In this document: one piece after another, positions 8,409-17,445 of the stretch | Position numbering within the stretch: position 1 is the stretch's first letter | How the letters are laid out: every line of letters starts with the position of its first letter | NCBI RefSeq assembly: GCF_009363115.1 | Contig: NZ_CP045298.1 | Coordinates: 4,895,501 to 4,959,500 of the forward strand | Direction of reading: 5' to 3' | DNA: 64,000 bases | Source: Paenibacillus brasilensis | GTDB taxonomy: Bacteria > Bacillota > Bacilli > Paenibacillales > Paenibacillaceae | The notes under the pieces: model-generated | The model's input: the letters and a program-made list of their open reading frames with translations, nothing else | What the model was told of the DNA's origin: nothing | Database searches by the model: none | Translations under genes and position numbers: made by a program

Positions 8409-9250
8409 AGCACGCCCCTTAGAGTACACACAGGGCAGGATAAATGATATTCTCCAGTGTGTATTCCAAGGGGCATTATTATGCCTTCTGGTGCATTTCG
8501 ACTCTTGTTTTTAGCAGGCAGCTGCTCCTCGAATGGCAGGCCCTCTTTAATCGCCCACAGGTCGTCATAGCTGATAATTCGGCGATCGGCTCTGGACAGG
8601 TCCTGCTGGCCCGAGCCCGGGTTATGGAAGCCGATACAGCGCATGCCCGCACTCTTGGCTGCCTGGACACCGTTCCGTGAATCCTCAATAACGATGCAAT
8701 GGGCCGGGGCAATACCAAGCTGCTCGGCGGCATGTAGGAAAATATCCGGGGCCGGCTTACCCTGCGACACTTCTTCTCCAGTGATTCGAATATTGAAGTA
8801 GCGGCCAAGCCCTGTCTTTTCCATGATGAGATCAATCAGTGCCCGCGGAGAGGAAGAGGCCACCGCGACCGGAATCCCATTCTCCTGCAGCCAGTCCAGC
8901 CACCGCTCAAGTCCGTCGATCGCCACAAGACCTTCGTGTGCAGTCATCGTCTGCATCACATTTTTCCGGTGATAGGACAGCACCTCTTCCACCGAATTGG
9001 TGAGACGATGTCTGTCCAGTACTTGACGCCACATGGATTCGAGTGTCACTCCGACATAGGTGTGGTGCTCTTCTTCCGTCATGGGCGCACCGAAATGGGC
9101 AAAGGAACTGCGCTCGATCTCAAAATAAATCGGTTCGCTGTCTACCAGCACCCCGTCCATGTCGAAAATGACTGCCTTGATCGGAACGGATGCTGATGGG
9201 CTTCTTACGGATTCGTTATTCGGCTGTGCATCATGATGAATGGTTGTCAT
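8390..9250 (-). CDS. HAD phosphatase / beta-phosphoglucomutase-like, last gene of azasugar-type operon
   Basis: A 286-residue HAD class IA protein. Motif I is FDMDGVLVDSEP, motif II ASSSPR, the lysine is in QGKPAPDIF, and motif IV is CIVIEDSRNG. The catalytic part ends near residue 235. The tail beyond (ending CTLRGVLYIELV) is encoded by an inverted repeat and looks like read-through. TTG at 9256 is possible, but the ATG at 9250 is better spaced from AAGGGGG. It lies 23 bases after the dehydrogenase gene. In an azasugar pathway it would remove phosphate from an aminohexitol phosphate, the job YktC1 does in Bacillus. Confidence 0.82.
   Translation of the reverse strand: MTTIHHDAQPNNESVRSPSASVPIKAVIFDMDGVLVDSEPIYFEIERSSFAHFGAPMTEEEHHTYVGVTLESMWRQVLDRHRLTNSVEEVLSYHRKNVMQTMTAHEGLVAIDGLERWLDWLQENGIPVAVASSSPRALIDLIMEKTGLGRYFNIRITGEEVSQGKPAPDIFLHAAEQLGIAPAHCIVIEDSRNGVQAAKSAGMRCIGFHNPGSGQQDLSRADRRIISYDDLWAIKEGLPFEEQLPAKNKSRNAPEGIIMPLGIHTGEYHLSCPVCTLRGVLYIELV
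8414..8474. repeat. Inverted repeat at 3' end of HAD gene
   Basis: Arms 8414-8431 and 8457-8474 are 18 bases each with two mismatches (outer eight bases of the left arm GCCCCTTA). The repeat spans the C-terminal extension of the HAD protein and lies between two converging genes, so it may once have been a bidirectional terminator. Confidence 0.6.
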
Positions 9251-9279
9251 GTCCAATATCCCCCTTGTTAGTACCCGGA

Positions 9280-10329
9280 TTAGTTACCGGAGCCGTTCGA
9301 TTGCAGCACAACCTTGATCGCCTGTGAAGAAGGCTGAAGTGTCCGCTCGTTGATATTGCATCCGAGGGTTAAAAAGGCCTCCTGGTAGTCTTCCAGCGGA
9401 TAGGAGTGGGTAATGATTTTTTTGGCAGGAACGATTTGCTGCTCAATCAGGTAATGAGCAGTGGAGAACGTGCCCAGGGAGTCAATCGAACCGATGATTT
9501 TAAGGCTACGGTCAACTACCTCCTTCGGATTAAACGAGCTTGTCCCGTCTCTTAGTCCCACCAGCATCAGATATCCGCCGCTCGTAAGGCGGGATAGTAC
9601 CTGGGTGCCAACTACGCCTGTGGTATCTACAATCATATCTACCTGATTCTTTAGCGGTGCCAGCTCATGAATGGCTGACTCCAGTGTGGCGTGCACGGAC
9701 CACCGCTCGGGGGCAACGGAATCTGCTATGGCGAGCCGCTCCTTCGAGATGTCAACAAGGCAGCCAGTTACGCCTTTGGAAGCAAGAGCATAACTGTACA
9801 GAATCCCAATCGGTCCTGCGCCCAAAATGACGGTTGTAAAGTTTGGCAGCAGGTGAATCTGGTTGATTCCGGTTAGCATGCAGCTCAGCGGTTCGGTCAG
9901 TGTCGCTTCTTCGTAGCTGATATGATCCTTCAGCTTGTAGAGAAACCGATCCTCGGTCACATAATAATCAGTGAACGTGCCGTCGGCGCTAACTCCAGTC
10001 TCCGTTACGGATTTATGTGTACAATGGTTCTGTCTTCCTGTCCGGCACATATCGCATTGACCGCAGTAGTACGTCGGATCAATCACCACCCGGTCCCCAG
10101 GCTTCATTGAACTGACGGCTGATCCTACAGCGATCACTTCCCCCGCTGATTCGTGGCCCAGGATAGTGGATGGCACGGCATGATATTTGCCGCTGATGAT
10201 GCCTAGATCCGTACCGCATACACCTGTCGCCCGAATCCGGACGAGAACATGGTTATCCTTGGTAATTTCCGGGACGGGTCTTTCCTCAAGAGCCACATCC
10301 CAGGCTGATTTGTATACCAGTGCAAGCAT
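9280..10329 (-). CDS. Zinc-dependent MDR alcohol dehydrogenase (GutB1-like)
   Basis: A 349-residue medium-chain dehydrogenase. The catalytic zinc ligands are in GVCGTD and GHESAGEV. The structural zinc loop carries four cysteines (CGQCDMCRTGRQNHC). The NAD(P) Rossmann motif is VILGAGPIG. It resembles sorbitol/threonine dehydrogenases, the family of GutB1, which oxidises the terminal alcohol of 2-amino-2-deoxymannitol so that it cyclises to an azasugar. GGAGG is seven bases from the ATG. It lies 33 bases after the aminotransferase gene, so co-transcription is near certain. Confidence 0.88.
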   Translation of the reverse strand: MLALVYKSAWDVALEERPVPEITKDNHVLVRIRATGVCGTDLGIISGKYHAVPSTILGHESAGEVIAVGSAVSSMKPGDRVVIDPTYYCGQCDMCRTGRQNHCTHKSVTETGVSADGTFTDYYVTEDRFLYKLKDHISYEEATLTEPLSCMLTGINQIHLLPNFTTVILGAGPIGILYSYALASKGVTGCLVDISKERLAIADSVAPERWSVHATLESAIHELAPLKNQVDMIVDTTGVVGTQVLSRLTSGGYLMLVGLRDGTSSFNPKEVVDRSLKIIGSIDSLGTFSTAHYLIEQQIVPAKKIITHSYPLEDYQEAFLTLGCNINERTLQPSSQAIKVVLQSNGSGN

Positions 10330-10362
10330 GAATAGTCCTCCTTTTGCCTGTTCGGCAGATAG

Positions 10363-11601
10363 TTAGTGAAGGGTGGCCAAAACGGCGTCAAGCCGCTTGA
10401 CAATTTCGACAATCTCGTCTTCCGTAACTGTGAGAGAAGGTCTCACTTTGACCACATTGCCGTAACCATAACGGGAACCTCTGAGAATCAGCTGTTGTTC
10501 TGCAAAAGCTCGGTCGATAATCCCATTGCACTTGATTGCGTCCGGGGCATCATCCTTGTCGACAATCTCCAATCCCCACATCAGTCCGACGCCGCGAGCC
10601 TCCCCGATGCAGTCATGCTTGTCGGCCAACTCTGTCAGCAGGGTCCCGAGCAGGCTTCCTTTCGAGCGAACGGCTTCCAGAAAACCAGGCTCGGACACAA
10701 CCTCCAGCGTGGATTTGGCTGCCGTGACTGAGATCAGATTGCTGCCCGAGGTGAATGAGTGCTCGTGTTTCTCCAGAACATTGAGACGAGACTGCATCAG
10801 TACTGCTGCAACCGGAACACCGATGCCGCCCAGACCCTTGGCGAGGGTAATGATATCCGGCTGGATATCAAACAGCTCACTTGCGAACATGTAGCCTGTC
10901 CGCCCAATCCCTGTCTGTACCTCGTCAGCGATCAGAATCAGCCCGTACTCGTTGCACAACTGACGGAGACGCTTGAAATATCCCGGAGGAGGGATGATAT
11001 TGCCTCCATTGCCTAGGATGGGTTCAATAATCATGCAAGCCACAGAGCCTGAGCTTGCATATTCAATGGCATCCGATATGGCTTCGACGCATTGATGTCC
11101 ACATTTGTCAGGTGAAGAATTAAACGGGCAGCGATAGCAGTAGGGAGCAGGCACATGGAGGGAGTTTGCTGCAGCCGAGTTGGGAAATTTCCTCCGCCGG
11201 AAGGCGTTACCGGATATGCCTGTTGCAAACTGGGTCTGCCCATGATGAGAAAGATACAGGCTGATTATATCCAGTTCTCCGGTATATTTCTGGGCGAGCT
11301 TCACAGCACATTCGTTCGCCGTGGAGCCGGTAATATCTCTCATCCATCCCGCGTCGATGCCGTTCGGCGTATACTGGATCAAATGATCCAGGACCTCCTC
11401 GACGTAAGGCTCGGTAAAGGATGAGGACATATGGGCAAGATTGGCGACTTGTTCCTGTACTTTGGTAACGACATGAGGGTGATTATAACCGAGCGACAGG
11501 TTGAAGGTGCCGGATACACCATCCAAATACTCCTTACCTGAATCGTCAATCAGAGTAATGCCATTTCCGTATCTGAAGCGTTCTTTGGTTAAGGTTTGCA
11601 C
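10363..11601 (-). CDS. Class III PLP aminotransferase (GabT1-like)
   Basis: A 412-residue fold-type I aminotransferase. Visible features: GSTANECAVKLA for cofactor phosphate, the cysteine-rich insert CYRCPFNSSPDKCGHQC near residue 155, IADEVQTGIGRTG with the PLP-ring aspartate, and the Schiff-base lysine in LAKGLGG near 265. A longer frame begins at 11637, but GGAGGG is correctly placed for the GTG at 11601, which I chose. GabT1 of Bacillus aminates fructose 6-phosphate to start azasugar synthesis. Context fits that role; a generic aminosugar role is the alternative. Confidence 0.87.
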   Translation of the reverse strand: MQTLTKERFRYGNGITLIDDSGKEYLDGVSGTFNLSLGYNHPHVVTKVQEQVANLAHMSSSFTEPYVEEVLDHLIQYTPNGIDAGWMRDITGSTANECAVKLAQKYTGELDIISLYLSHHGQTQFATGISGNAFRRRKFPNSAAANSLHVPAPYCYRCPFNSSPDKCGHQCVEAISDAIEYASSGSVACMIIEPILGNGGNIIPPPGYFKRLRQLCNEYGLILIADEVQTGIGRTGYMFASELFDIQPDIITLAKGLGGIGVPVAAVLMQSRLNVLEKHEHSFTSGSNLISVTAAKSTLEVVSEPGFLEAVRSKGSLLGTLLTELADKHDCIGEARGVGLMWGLEIVDKDDAPDAIKCNGIIDRAFAEQQLILRGSRYGYGNVVKVRPSLTVTEDEIVEIVKRLDAVLATLH

Positions 11602-11665
11602 AATACTTTCCCTCCATATCAGATATACATTTCTCATATAAGTACATCTTTAAAAGTACAGCCCC

Positions 11666-11781
11666 TGTTGCAGCGAAACGCAGCAGACATCACCTCCCCC
11701 AATAACAAAGCGATCTCAGCCTTTGTTGCAGTATGACGCGGCAGGCCTCACCTCCCCCAAAGATAAAATGATCTCATCCTT
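11666..11781 (-). repeat. Tandem 58-base duplication in aminotransferase leader
   Basis: Units 11666-11723 and 11724-11781 match at about 45 of 58 positions. On the minus strand each contains GGGGGAGGTGA, a very strong ribosome binding sequence, followed by a mini-frame containing AA-x-x-CN-x-G (unit 1 gives MSAAFRCNRG and continues to an ATGA overlap). Unit 2 also contains the stop codon of the MFS gene. It may be a translational leader or a simple duplication. Confidence 0.6.
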
Positions 11782-12982
11782 CCTTGCCCTGATGACCAAG
11801 GGATTCAACTACCCGGCTGCTCCTGCCATTCCACAGATGTGAAAGAATAACCGCAAGCAGTAGAATTAGACTAAAAGCCCCAAGAATCCAGAGGGTAGCA
11901 GTCACCGGCCATTCGCTCATGCTCCAGCCTATTACATATTGAAGCACCGAACCGCCAATTCCGCCCGAAGCAATTAGAATGCTGGTGGTTCGCTCGGTCA
12001 TTCCGGGAATCAGCATGTTCGCATAGACAAGCGCGATACAGAAGAGACCGGACATGAATAACCCTGCACCAAAAACCAGAAGATATGTAGCCCACTGGTT
12101 GGTTACAAACACCATGGCAACTAAGAAGCAGAAAGTTCCGATTACGCTCCACAGCAGGAAAGGAATATATCCTGATGACTCTGCAATCCTTCCTGAGAAC
12201 ATACGGCCGATGATCATTGCAATCCAGAGCAGGCTGACACCCAGCGAGGCTACGGATTCCCGAAGCTGCAGCGTCTCGATCAGAATAGAGGGCAGGAAGT
12301 TCATGAGCCCCAGTTCAAGACCCATATATACAAAGAAGAATACAATGAAGATGCCCAGCAACATACGGTGCTGTCCCGAGTACCGGGCTTGTTCGACAGA
12401 ACGTTCAGAGGTTCGGAGATCTGCTTGGGCAAGATGGGAAGAGGAGGAGGCAGGCATTGTAAGCCAGAACAGCGCTATGATAAGCGTTAGAAGGGAGATG
12501 GTGTAGAAGGTCAGATACCACATTCCAAGCCAGATATACAGGCTTACTACTGCCGGAATGAGCAGTGCACCAAGTGCAAAATAAACATCCAGCTTGGACA
12601 TGGCCACGGCTTTCTGCTCCTCAGTGAACTCAATCGTGAATGCTCCGATGGATGATTCAATGATACCTGAGCCGAAGCCAACCCAGATGGTCATTACGAT
12701 GACCCAGGTCCATGAGGGAAGTAGACCCAGGATGGCACAAGCTGTTAAGATACTGACCAGAGCAATGGACAGCACCGACTTGCGACCGATATGCAGAGCC
12801 ATCAAAGGGGAGAGGAGAACGCCGACAAGGAATCCGAAAAACTGCAGAAACAGCAGTAATCCGCCATCGCTGTATCCCCGTCCATAGTGAGGCAGCAGAA
12901 CCGGCAGTAATGCTCCTAGAAGCACGCTGGTGACGCCGATTAACAGATAGAAAGCACAACTTAAAGCGAATAGTCTCTTCAA
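11774..12982 (-). CDS. MFS transporter (FucP/FHS-like), probable product exporter or sugar carrier
   Basis: About 402 residues with roughly twelve membrane helices in two six-helix halves. A charged central loop (LAQADLRTSERSVEQA) separates them. The MFS loop 2-3 motif appears as ALHIGRKSVL. ATG at 12997 lacks a binding site, whereas GGAGGG at 12990-12995 is seven bases from TTG at 12982, so TTG is chosen. First gene of the operon ending with the HAD phosphatase. In context it could export an azasugar; uptake of a sugar is the alternative. Confidence 0.82.
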   Translation of the reverse strand: MKRLFALSCAFYLLIGVTSVLLGALLPVLLPHYGRGYSDGGLLLFLQFFGFLVGVLLSPLMALHIGRKSVLSIALVSILTACAILGLLPSWTWVIVMTIWVGFGSGIIESSIGAFTIEFTEEQKAVAMSKLDVYFALGALLIPAVVSLYIWLGMWYLTFYTISLLTLIIALFWLTMPASSSSHLAQADLRTSERSVEQARYSGQHRMLLGIFIVFFFVYMGLELGLMNFLPSILIETLQLRESVASLGVSLLWIAMIIGRMFSGRIAESSGYIPFLLWSVIGTFCFLVAMVFVTNQWATYLLVFGAGLFMSGLFCIALVYANMLIPGMTERTTSILIASGGIGGSVLQYVIGWSMSEWPVTATLWILGAFSLILLLAVILSHLWNGRSSRVVESLGHQGKEG

Positions 12983-13159
12983 GGCCTCTCCCTCCATAGT
13001 TATATTTAATGAATGCTGTCCTCTTACTAGATTATACCATTTATATGGAAAAGTATATATGTATTTATATAAAAAATGTAAAAAAAATTGTCATATTTTT
13101 ATGAATACCAATTGTTTTTGCTTGATAGTAGCTGTAACTATTGTGATGGAAAAAAGAAT

Positions 13160-13173
13160 ATAAAACGCTTACA
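13160..13173. promoter_or_regulatory. Near-consensus cre (CcpA) site
   Basis: The complement reads TGTAAGCGTTTTAT, matching the first twelve positions of the cre consensus TGWAANCGNTNWCA. It lies in the shared region between the divergent MFS operon and the AraC gene, so carbon repression of one or both is plausible. Confidence 0.4.
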
Positions 13174-13242
13174 ATTCAAAGGGGAGAGAATTGAGAAGAG
13201 AATTTTTTTGAATTAATTTTACGACAAAAGGAGTCTACCAAA

Positions 13243-14148
13243 ATGAATTTGTACTTAGAGATTCCGGAGCTTGATAGACATTTTCCTTTCCGGAGTTTTA
13301 TTAATAAAGGCGACGTGCTATGTGATCCTCATTGGCATAAAGAAATTGAAATTATTTATGTCACCCAGGGAACCTTGGATCTGGGAATTAACGATATTTC
13401 GATACGTATGAAACAGGGCGAAGTACAATTTATAAATGGTGGTGATGTTCATTATTTTTTGGCTTCTCCTGACAGCGAACGGGTGGTTATTCAATTTGAT
13501 TTGAGCTTTTTTCAGGAGGTATCCACATTAAGGGATCAGAAGCGCTCTCTTAGATCTATATTTACGGAGATGGAACAATCGAGTTGGAAATGGTCAAAAG
13601 AAACAGCAGCTAAGATGCTTCCGCTGATTCAAAGTATTTATGATGAGAATGTCCGCCGCCGAGAAGGTTATGCCTATATGATCAAAGCCAAACTGTTTGA
13701 GATGTTGACTCTTATTTTGCGGGAAGTACCGAGAAGAGTGACAAGACTTCCCGCAATCTCTGAAAGAAACTTAACACAATCTAAGGACATGCTTTACAAA
13801 CTGGAGCGTATTTTTGAATATGTGGAATGCCATTTTCATGAAACCATTTCGCTGAGGAATGTAGCTGAATATATGGGGTTCAGTCCCCATTATTTCGCTA
13901 GGCTGTTTAAGAAGAATACGGGGATGACCTTTGTATCATTTTTGAATGAATACAGGCTGAATAAGGCCAAATGGATTTTGCTGAATGAAAACAATCCGAT
14001 CACCGAGGTTGCAGAGGCTGCAGGTTTCAGCAGCGTGAAGACATTTCATCATCTTTTTAAGGAAGCAACAGGCACATCACCATTGAAATACCGCAGGACA
14101 ATATTCGGGAATAAAACGGCAAGAAATGAGGAAGAAAGCTTTTCATGA
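13243..14148 (+). CDS. AraC-family regulator with cupin sensor domain
   Basis: A 301-residue protein. The N-terminal cupin-like sensing domain (about 1-150) includes the HWHKEIEIIYVTQGTLDLGI strand pair typical of sugar-sensing AraC members. Two helix-turn-helices lie at the C terminus (about 190-290), with the first in SLRNVAEYMGFSPHYFARLF and the second in ITEVAEAAGFSSVKTFHHLF. AAAGGAG precedes the ATG. It diverges from the azasugar-type operon across 260 bases, making it the best local candidate regulator. The ligand is unknown. Confidence 0.88.
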   Translation: MNLYLEIPELDRHFPFRSFINKGDVLCDPHWHKEIEIIYVTQGTLDLGINDISIRMKQGEVQFINGGDVHYFLASPDSERVVIQFDLSFFQEVSTLRDQKRSLRSIFTEMEQSSWKWSKETAAKMLPLIQSIYDENVRRREGYAYMIKAKLFEMLTLILREVPRRVTRLPAISERNLTQSKDMLYKLERIFEYVECHFHETISLRNVAEYMGFSPHYFARLFKKNTGMTFVSFLNEYRLNKAKWILLNENNPITEVAEAAGFSSVKTFHHLFKEATGTSPLKYRRTIFGNKTARNEEESFS

Positions 14149-14311
14149 GATTTGTATGATAGAGCTATCCACGAAGTGAAAGGAGATCTACGATGACATA
14201 ATCAAAGCTTTGCGGATTTATGGGCATATTATATTGCAATCAATCTACAATCGTTTTCGATCCGTAGCAACCGCTTGATATCTGGTGGGCTAATTCAGGA
14301 GTGAAAGGAAA

Positions 14312-15376
14312 ATGAAAATGGAAAATCGGATATATAATGTAGTCATTATCGGTTATGGAGGCATGGGAAGCTACCATGTTCAACTGATCGAACCTGTTCA
14401 GCAACTTGCCATAGCCGGTGTGTATGATATTGTCGACTACCGTATGGAATTGGCGGCGGCTGCCGGCTATAAAACCTACGCCAGTCTGGATGCCGTTCTG
14501 ACCGATCAGGCTGTGGATATTGTTTTGATAGCAACGCCTAATGACGTGCATAAAGAAATCGCAATCCAGGCACTGCAAGCCGGAAAGCATGTCATATGTG
14601 AAAAGCCGGTTACGATAACGAGCGCGGATTTTCTGGACATTGTCGAGGTGGCGAAGAAAGAAAACCGCGCGTTTACGGTTCACCAGAACCGCCGATGGGA
14701 TGAAGATTTCCGGATTATCAAAGATATAATCAGCAAGAAGAACGTGGGTGAGCTTTTCCATCTGGAATCACGGGTTCAGGGGGCAAACGGTATTCCAGGG
14801 GATTGGCGGCAACTAAAGGCTTATGGAGGAGGAATGCTGCTGGATTGGGGAGTTCATCTGTTGGACCAGCTGCTTCTGATTACAGATAGCCAAATAGAGA
14901 GCGTTACTGCAACCTTAAGCTATATTTTGGGGACCGAAGTGGATGACGGCTTTACCAGCTTTATTGAGTTCAAGGACGGTCTGACAGCAGTCATTGAAGT
15001 GGGGACGACCAATTACGTAAAGCTGCCACGTTGGTATATTAAAGGAACCGAAGGGACCGCAGTGATCAGGGATTGGGATTTAAGTGGAGAAATCGTCACC
15101 CGAAATCCCGATGTTGCTCATGTGGAACCCAAACCGATTCGAGCAGGTCAAGGATTGACAAAAACGATGGCGCCACCGTCTGAGGAATCCACCCTTAAGT
15201 TCCCGATTCAAGAATTAACTGCTGCAACAGAAAGCTTTTATGAAAATTTTGTCTCCTCTATCGAAGGAAAAGCCGAGCTTGCGATCAAAAGCGAAGAAGT
15301 ACACCGTGTGCTGGTGTTGATTGAGACGATTTTTGAGGCGGCAGCAACCAAAAGCGTGATTCAAAGAACGATTTAA
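14312..15376 (+). CDS. Gfo/Idh/MocA-family oxidoreductase
   Basis: A 354-residue NAD(P)-dependent sugar or cyclitol dehydrogenase. The N-terminal Rossmann motif is VVIIGYGGMGSYH, the family signature CEKPVT lies near residue 98, and the DWGVHLLDQLL helix contains the conserved aspartate-x-x-x-histidine pair of the active site. GAGTGAAAGGA precedes the ATG. It follows the AraC gene in the same direction. The 163-base gap between them contains a short TetR-like coding fragment (around 14180-14275) too degraded to call. Substrate unknown; inositol-type substrates or aldoses are usual. Confidence 0.85.
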   Translation: MKMENRIYNVVIIGYGGMGSYHVQLIEPVQQLAIAGVYDIVDYRMELAAAAGYKTYASLDAVLTDQAVDIVLIATPNDVHKEIAIQALQAGKHVICEKPVTITSADFLDIVEVAKKENRAFTVHQNRRWDEDFRIIKDIISKKNVGELFHLESRVQGANGIPGDWRQLKAYGGGMLLDWGVHLLDQLLLITDSQIESVTATLSYILGTEVDDGFTSFIEFKDGLTAVIEVGTTNYVKLPRWYIKGTEGTAVIRDWDLSGEIVTRNPDVAHVEPKPIRAGQGLTKTMAPPSEESTLKFPIQELTAATESFYENFVSSIEGKAELAIKSEEVHRVLVLIETIFEAAATKSVIQRTI

Positions 15377-15547
15377 ATCAGCTCTATTTTTAGTTCTGCC
15401 ACAAGAGAGATATATAGCGGATCTGAACAGAAATAAAACAAAAAGATCGATATTTTCCACCAAAGCAGATAATAACATCCTCCTTTTTTGGATTTTTTCT
15501 CTTTATAATGGAGACGCATCCATAACGATTAAAGGAGTTGATATGTT

Positions 15548-17149
15548 TTGACACGCAACAAACGCTTAAGAAAATTGTCCACCGCCATGTTAACGGTGCC
15601 TATGCTCATGATGTTCGCTTCAGGTGCAATGGCCGAGCAGGAAATGAACGGGCATAAGCCTCCAGTTTCTACTGGAAGCGGCGTGTTTTATGAAATTTAT
15701 ATTAATTCTTTTTATGATTCGAATGGAGACGGGCATGGTGACTTGAAAGGGATTACACAAAAGCTTGATTACCTAAACGACGGCAAGCCAAGCTCGGGTC
15801 AGGATCTACAGATCAGCGGTCTCTGGCTCATGCCACTCAATCCGTCCCCAAGCTACCATAAATACGATGTAACCGACTACTATCAAGTGGATCCTCAGTA
15901 TGGAAATCTGAATGATTTCCGCACCTTGATGAAAGAAGCGCACCGAAAAGGCATCAAGGTGATCATGGATCTTGTTATCAATCATTCGAGTAGCGATCAT
16001 CCTTGGTTCAAGGAGGCCAGCGCCAACCCGCAAAGCAAATATCGCGACTATTACGTATGGGCAGATAAGAACACTGATCTAGATGAAAAAGGCTCATGGG
16101 GACAACAGGTATGGCATAAGAATACGAATGGTGAAGGGTATTTCTACGGAACATTCTGGTCAGGAATGCCGGATTTGAACTTTGACAATCCCGAGGTTCG
16201 TGAAGAAATGATCAAGGTCGGCAAGTATTGGCTGCAGCAGGGTGCAGACGGGTTCCGGCTTGACGCAGCGATGCATATTTTTAAAGGACAGACAAAGGAG
16301 GGGGCCGATAAAAACATCGCCTGGTGGAATGAGTTCCGCTCTGAGATGGAGAAGGTAAATCCAAATGTATATCTCGCAGGGGAGGTATGGGACAAACCGG
16401 AGACGATAGCTCCTTACTTCGGACCGCTTCACTCCCTCTTTAATTTTGACCTGGGCGGAACGATGTTGAATTCCATAAAAAATGGTCGGGATCAGGGGAT
16501 TGCGACATTCGCCGAGAAAACGCTGAAATTGTACAAATCGTACAATAAGGCGGCACTCGATGCTCCATTCCTGAGCAACCATGATCAGACCCGTGTCATG
16601 AGCGAACTGGGCGGGGATGTGCGAAAAGCCAAGCTGGCCGCTTCGATTCTTTTGACGTTGCCAGGGCAGCCGTTCCTTTATTACGGGGAAGAAATCGGGA
16701 TGAAGGGTGAAAAGCCTGATGAGTATTTACGAGAGCCTATGCGCTGGTACAAGGGAGATGGCCCCGGTCAAACGACGTGGGAGAAACCCAAATACAACAC
16801 AGGCGAGGTATCGGTTGAAGCGCAGTTTCGGAATGATGATTCTCTGCTACAAAGCTACCGCACGCTCATCCGTCTGAGGGAAGAACATGAATCTCTCCGC
16901 AGCGACAGTCTGGAAACGATCCAAACAGGAACTGCCAGCGTAACCGCATATAAACGCACTTCAGGCAAAGAAACATTACATGTATTTCATAACCTGTCCG
17001 GAGAGTCGGTTACCCTGCAGATTAAAGATTTGGTTAAGGGCAAATGGAAAGTGGTCTTCTCCACATCGGAGGATGTAAAGGTGAAGAAAGGAACGATCGA
17101 AATTCCAGCCTATAGTTCTCTGATTACCAAAGAAGATAGAAAGAGCTGA
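15548..17149 (+). CDS. Secreted GH13 alpha-amylase
   Basis: A 533-residue glycoside hydrolase. The signal peptide ends near AMAEQ (about residue 30). GH13 region I is VIMDLVINHSS, region II GFRLDAAMH with the nucleophile aspartate, region III YLAGEVWD with the acid-base glutamate, and region IV FLSNHDQTR with the third catalytic aspartate. A C-terminal beta domain follows. The start is TTG at 15548, set by AAAGGAG at 15531-15537; a nearby ATG stops after two codons. It degrades starch or maltodextrins outside the cell. The strong terminator after it suggests a single-gene transcript. Confidence 0.92.
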   Translation: MTRNKRLRKLSTAMLTVPMLMMFASGAMAEQEMNGHKPPVSTGSGVFYEIYINSFYDSNGDGHGDLKGITQKLDYLNDGKPSSGQDLQISGLWLMPLNPSPSYHKYDVTDYYQVDPQYGNLNDFRTLMKEAHRKGIKVIMDLVINHSSSDHPWFKEASANPQSKYRDYYVWADKNTDLDEKGSWGQQVWHKNTNGEGYFYGTFWSGMPDLNFDNPEVREEMIKVGKYWLQQGADGFRLDAAMHIFKGQTKEGADKNIAWWNEFRSEMEKVNPNVYLAGEVWDKPETIAPYFGPLHSLFNFDLGGTMLNSIKNGRDQGIATFAEKTLKLYKSYNKAALDAPFLSNHDQTRVMSELGGDVRKAKLAASILLTLPGQPFLYYGEEIGMKGEKPDEYLREPMRWYKGDGPGQTTWEKPKYNTGEVSVEAQFRNDDSLLQSYRTLIRLREEHESLRSDSLETIQTGTASVTAYKRTSGKETLHVFHNLSGESVTLQIKDLVKGKWKVVFSTSEDVKVKKGTIEIPAYSSLITKEDRKS

Positions 17150-17227
17150 ACATCCACAAAGCTGATGTAAAATACAGAAATGGATGAAGCTGGAAAAAAC
17201 TATATTTTTAAAACTATCGTTACAAAT

Positions 17228-17287
17228 GAGAACGCAAAAAAAATTTTACAGGGTATGAATATTTTTTTGCGTTCTCTTGTTTTTGTG
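17228..17287 (+). terminator. Strong terminator after alpha-amylase gene
   Basis: Fifteen-base arms, GAGAACGCAAAAAAA (17228-17242) against TTTTTTTGCGTTCTC (17262-17276), followed by a T-rich tail. The 17150-17445 gap holds only this, a spurious short frame and the LacI promoter. Confidence 0.8.
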
Positions 17288-17389
17288 CCTAAAACAAGGA
17301 GAAATAAAAATGGGAAAAGAAATACGATCACGTTAAGGTCAAAAGCAGTACAAAAAAGAACGAGAGATGGTTAACGGATAACTTTGGGA

Positions 17390-17432
17390 TTGACAGAGTG
17401 ATGACTGCATGAAAAAATGTACGCGCGTACAT
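17390..17432 (+). promoter_or_regulatory. Promoter and perfect LacI-type operator
   Basis: TTGACA (17390-17395), a 17-base spacer and the weak -10 AAAAAT (17413-17418) overlap the 16-base perfect palindrome ATGTACGCGCGTACAT (17417-17432). A central CG is characteristic of LacI-family operators. Placement just before the lacI-like gene points to autoregulation of the whole operon. Confidence 0.7.
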
Positions 17433-17445
17433 TGAATAACTGGAG

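Noticed and set aside
14180..14275. TetR-like fragment between araC and the Gfo-type gene
   Set aside because: A 30-codon stretch reads plausibly but is too short and degraded to assign as a gene.
15481..15510. Promoter for the amylase gene with TATAAT at 15504
   Set aside because: A good -10 is present but no acceptable -35 at normal spacing, so it was not listed as a feature.
17180..17374. 64-codon frame after the amylase gene
   Set aside because: It spans the terminator hairpin and is mostly K, N and T codons from AT-rich DNA.
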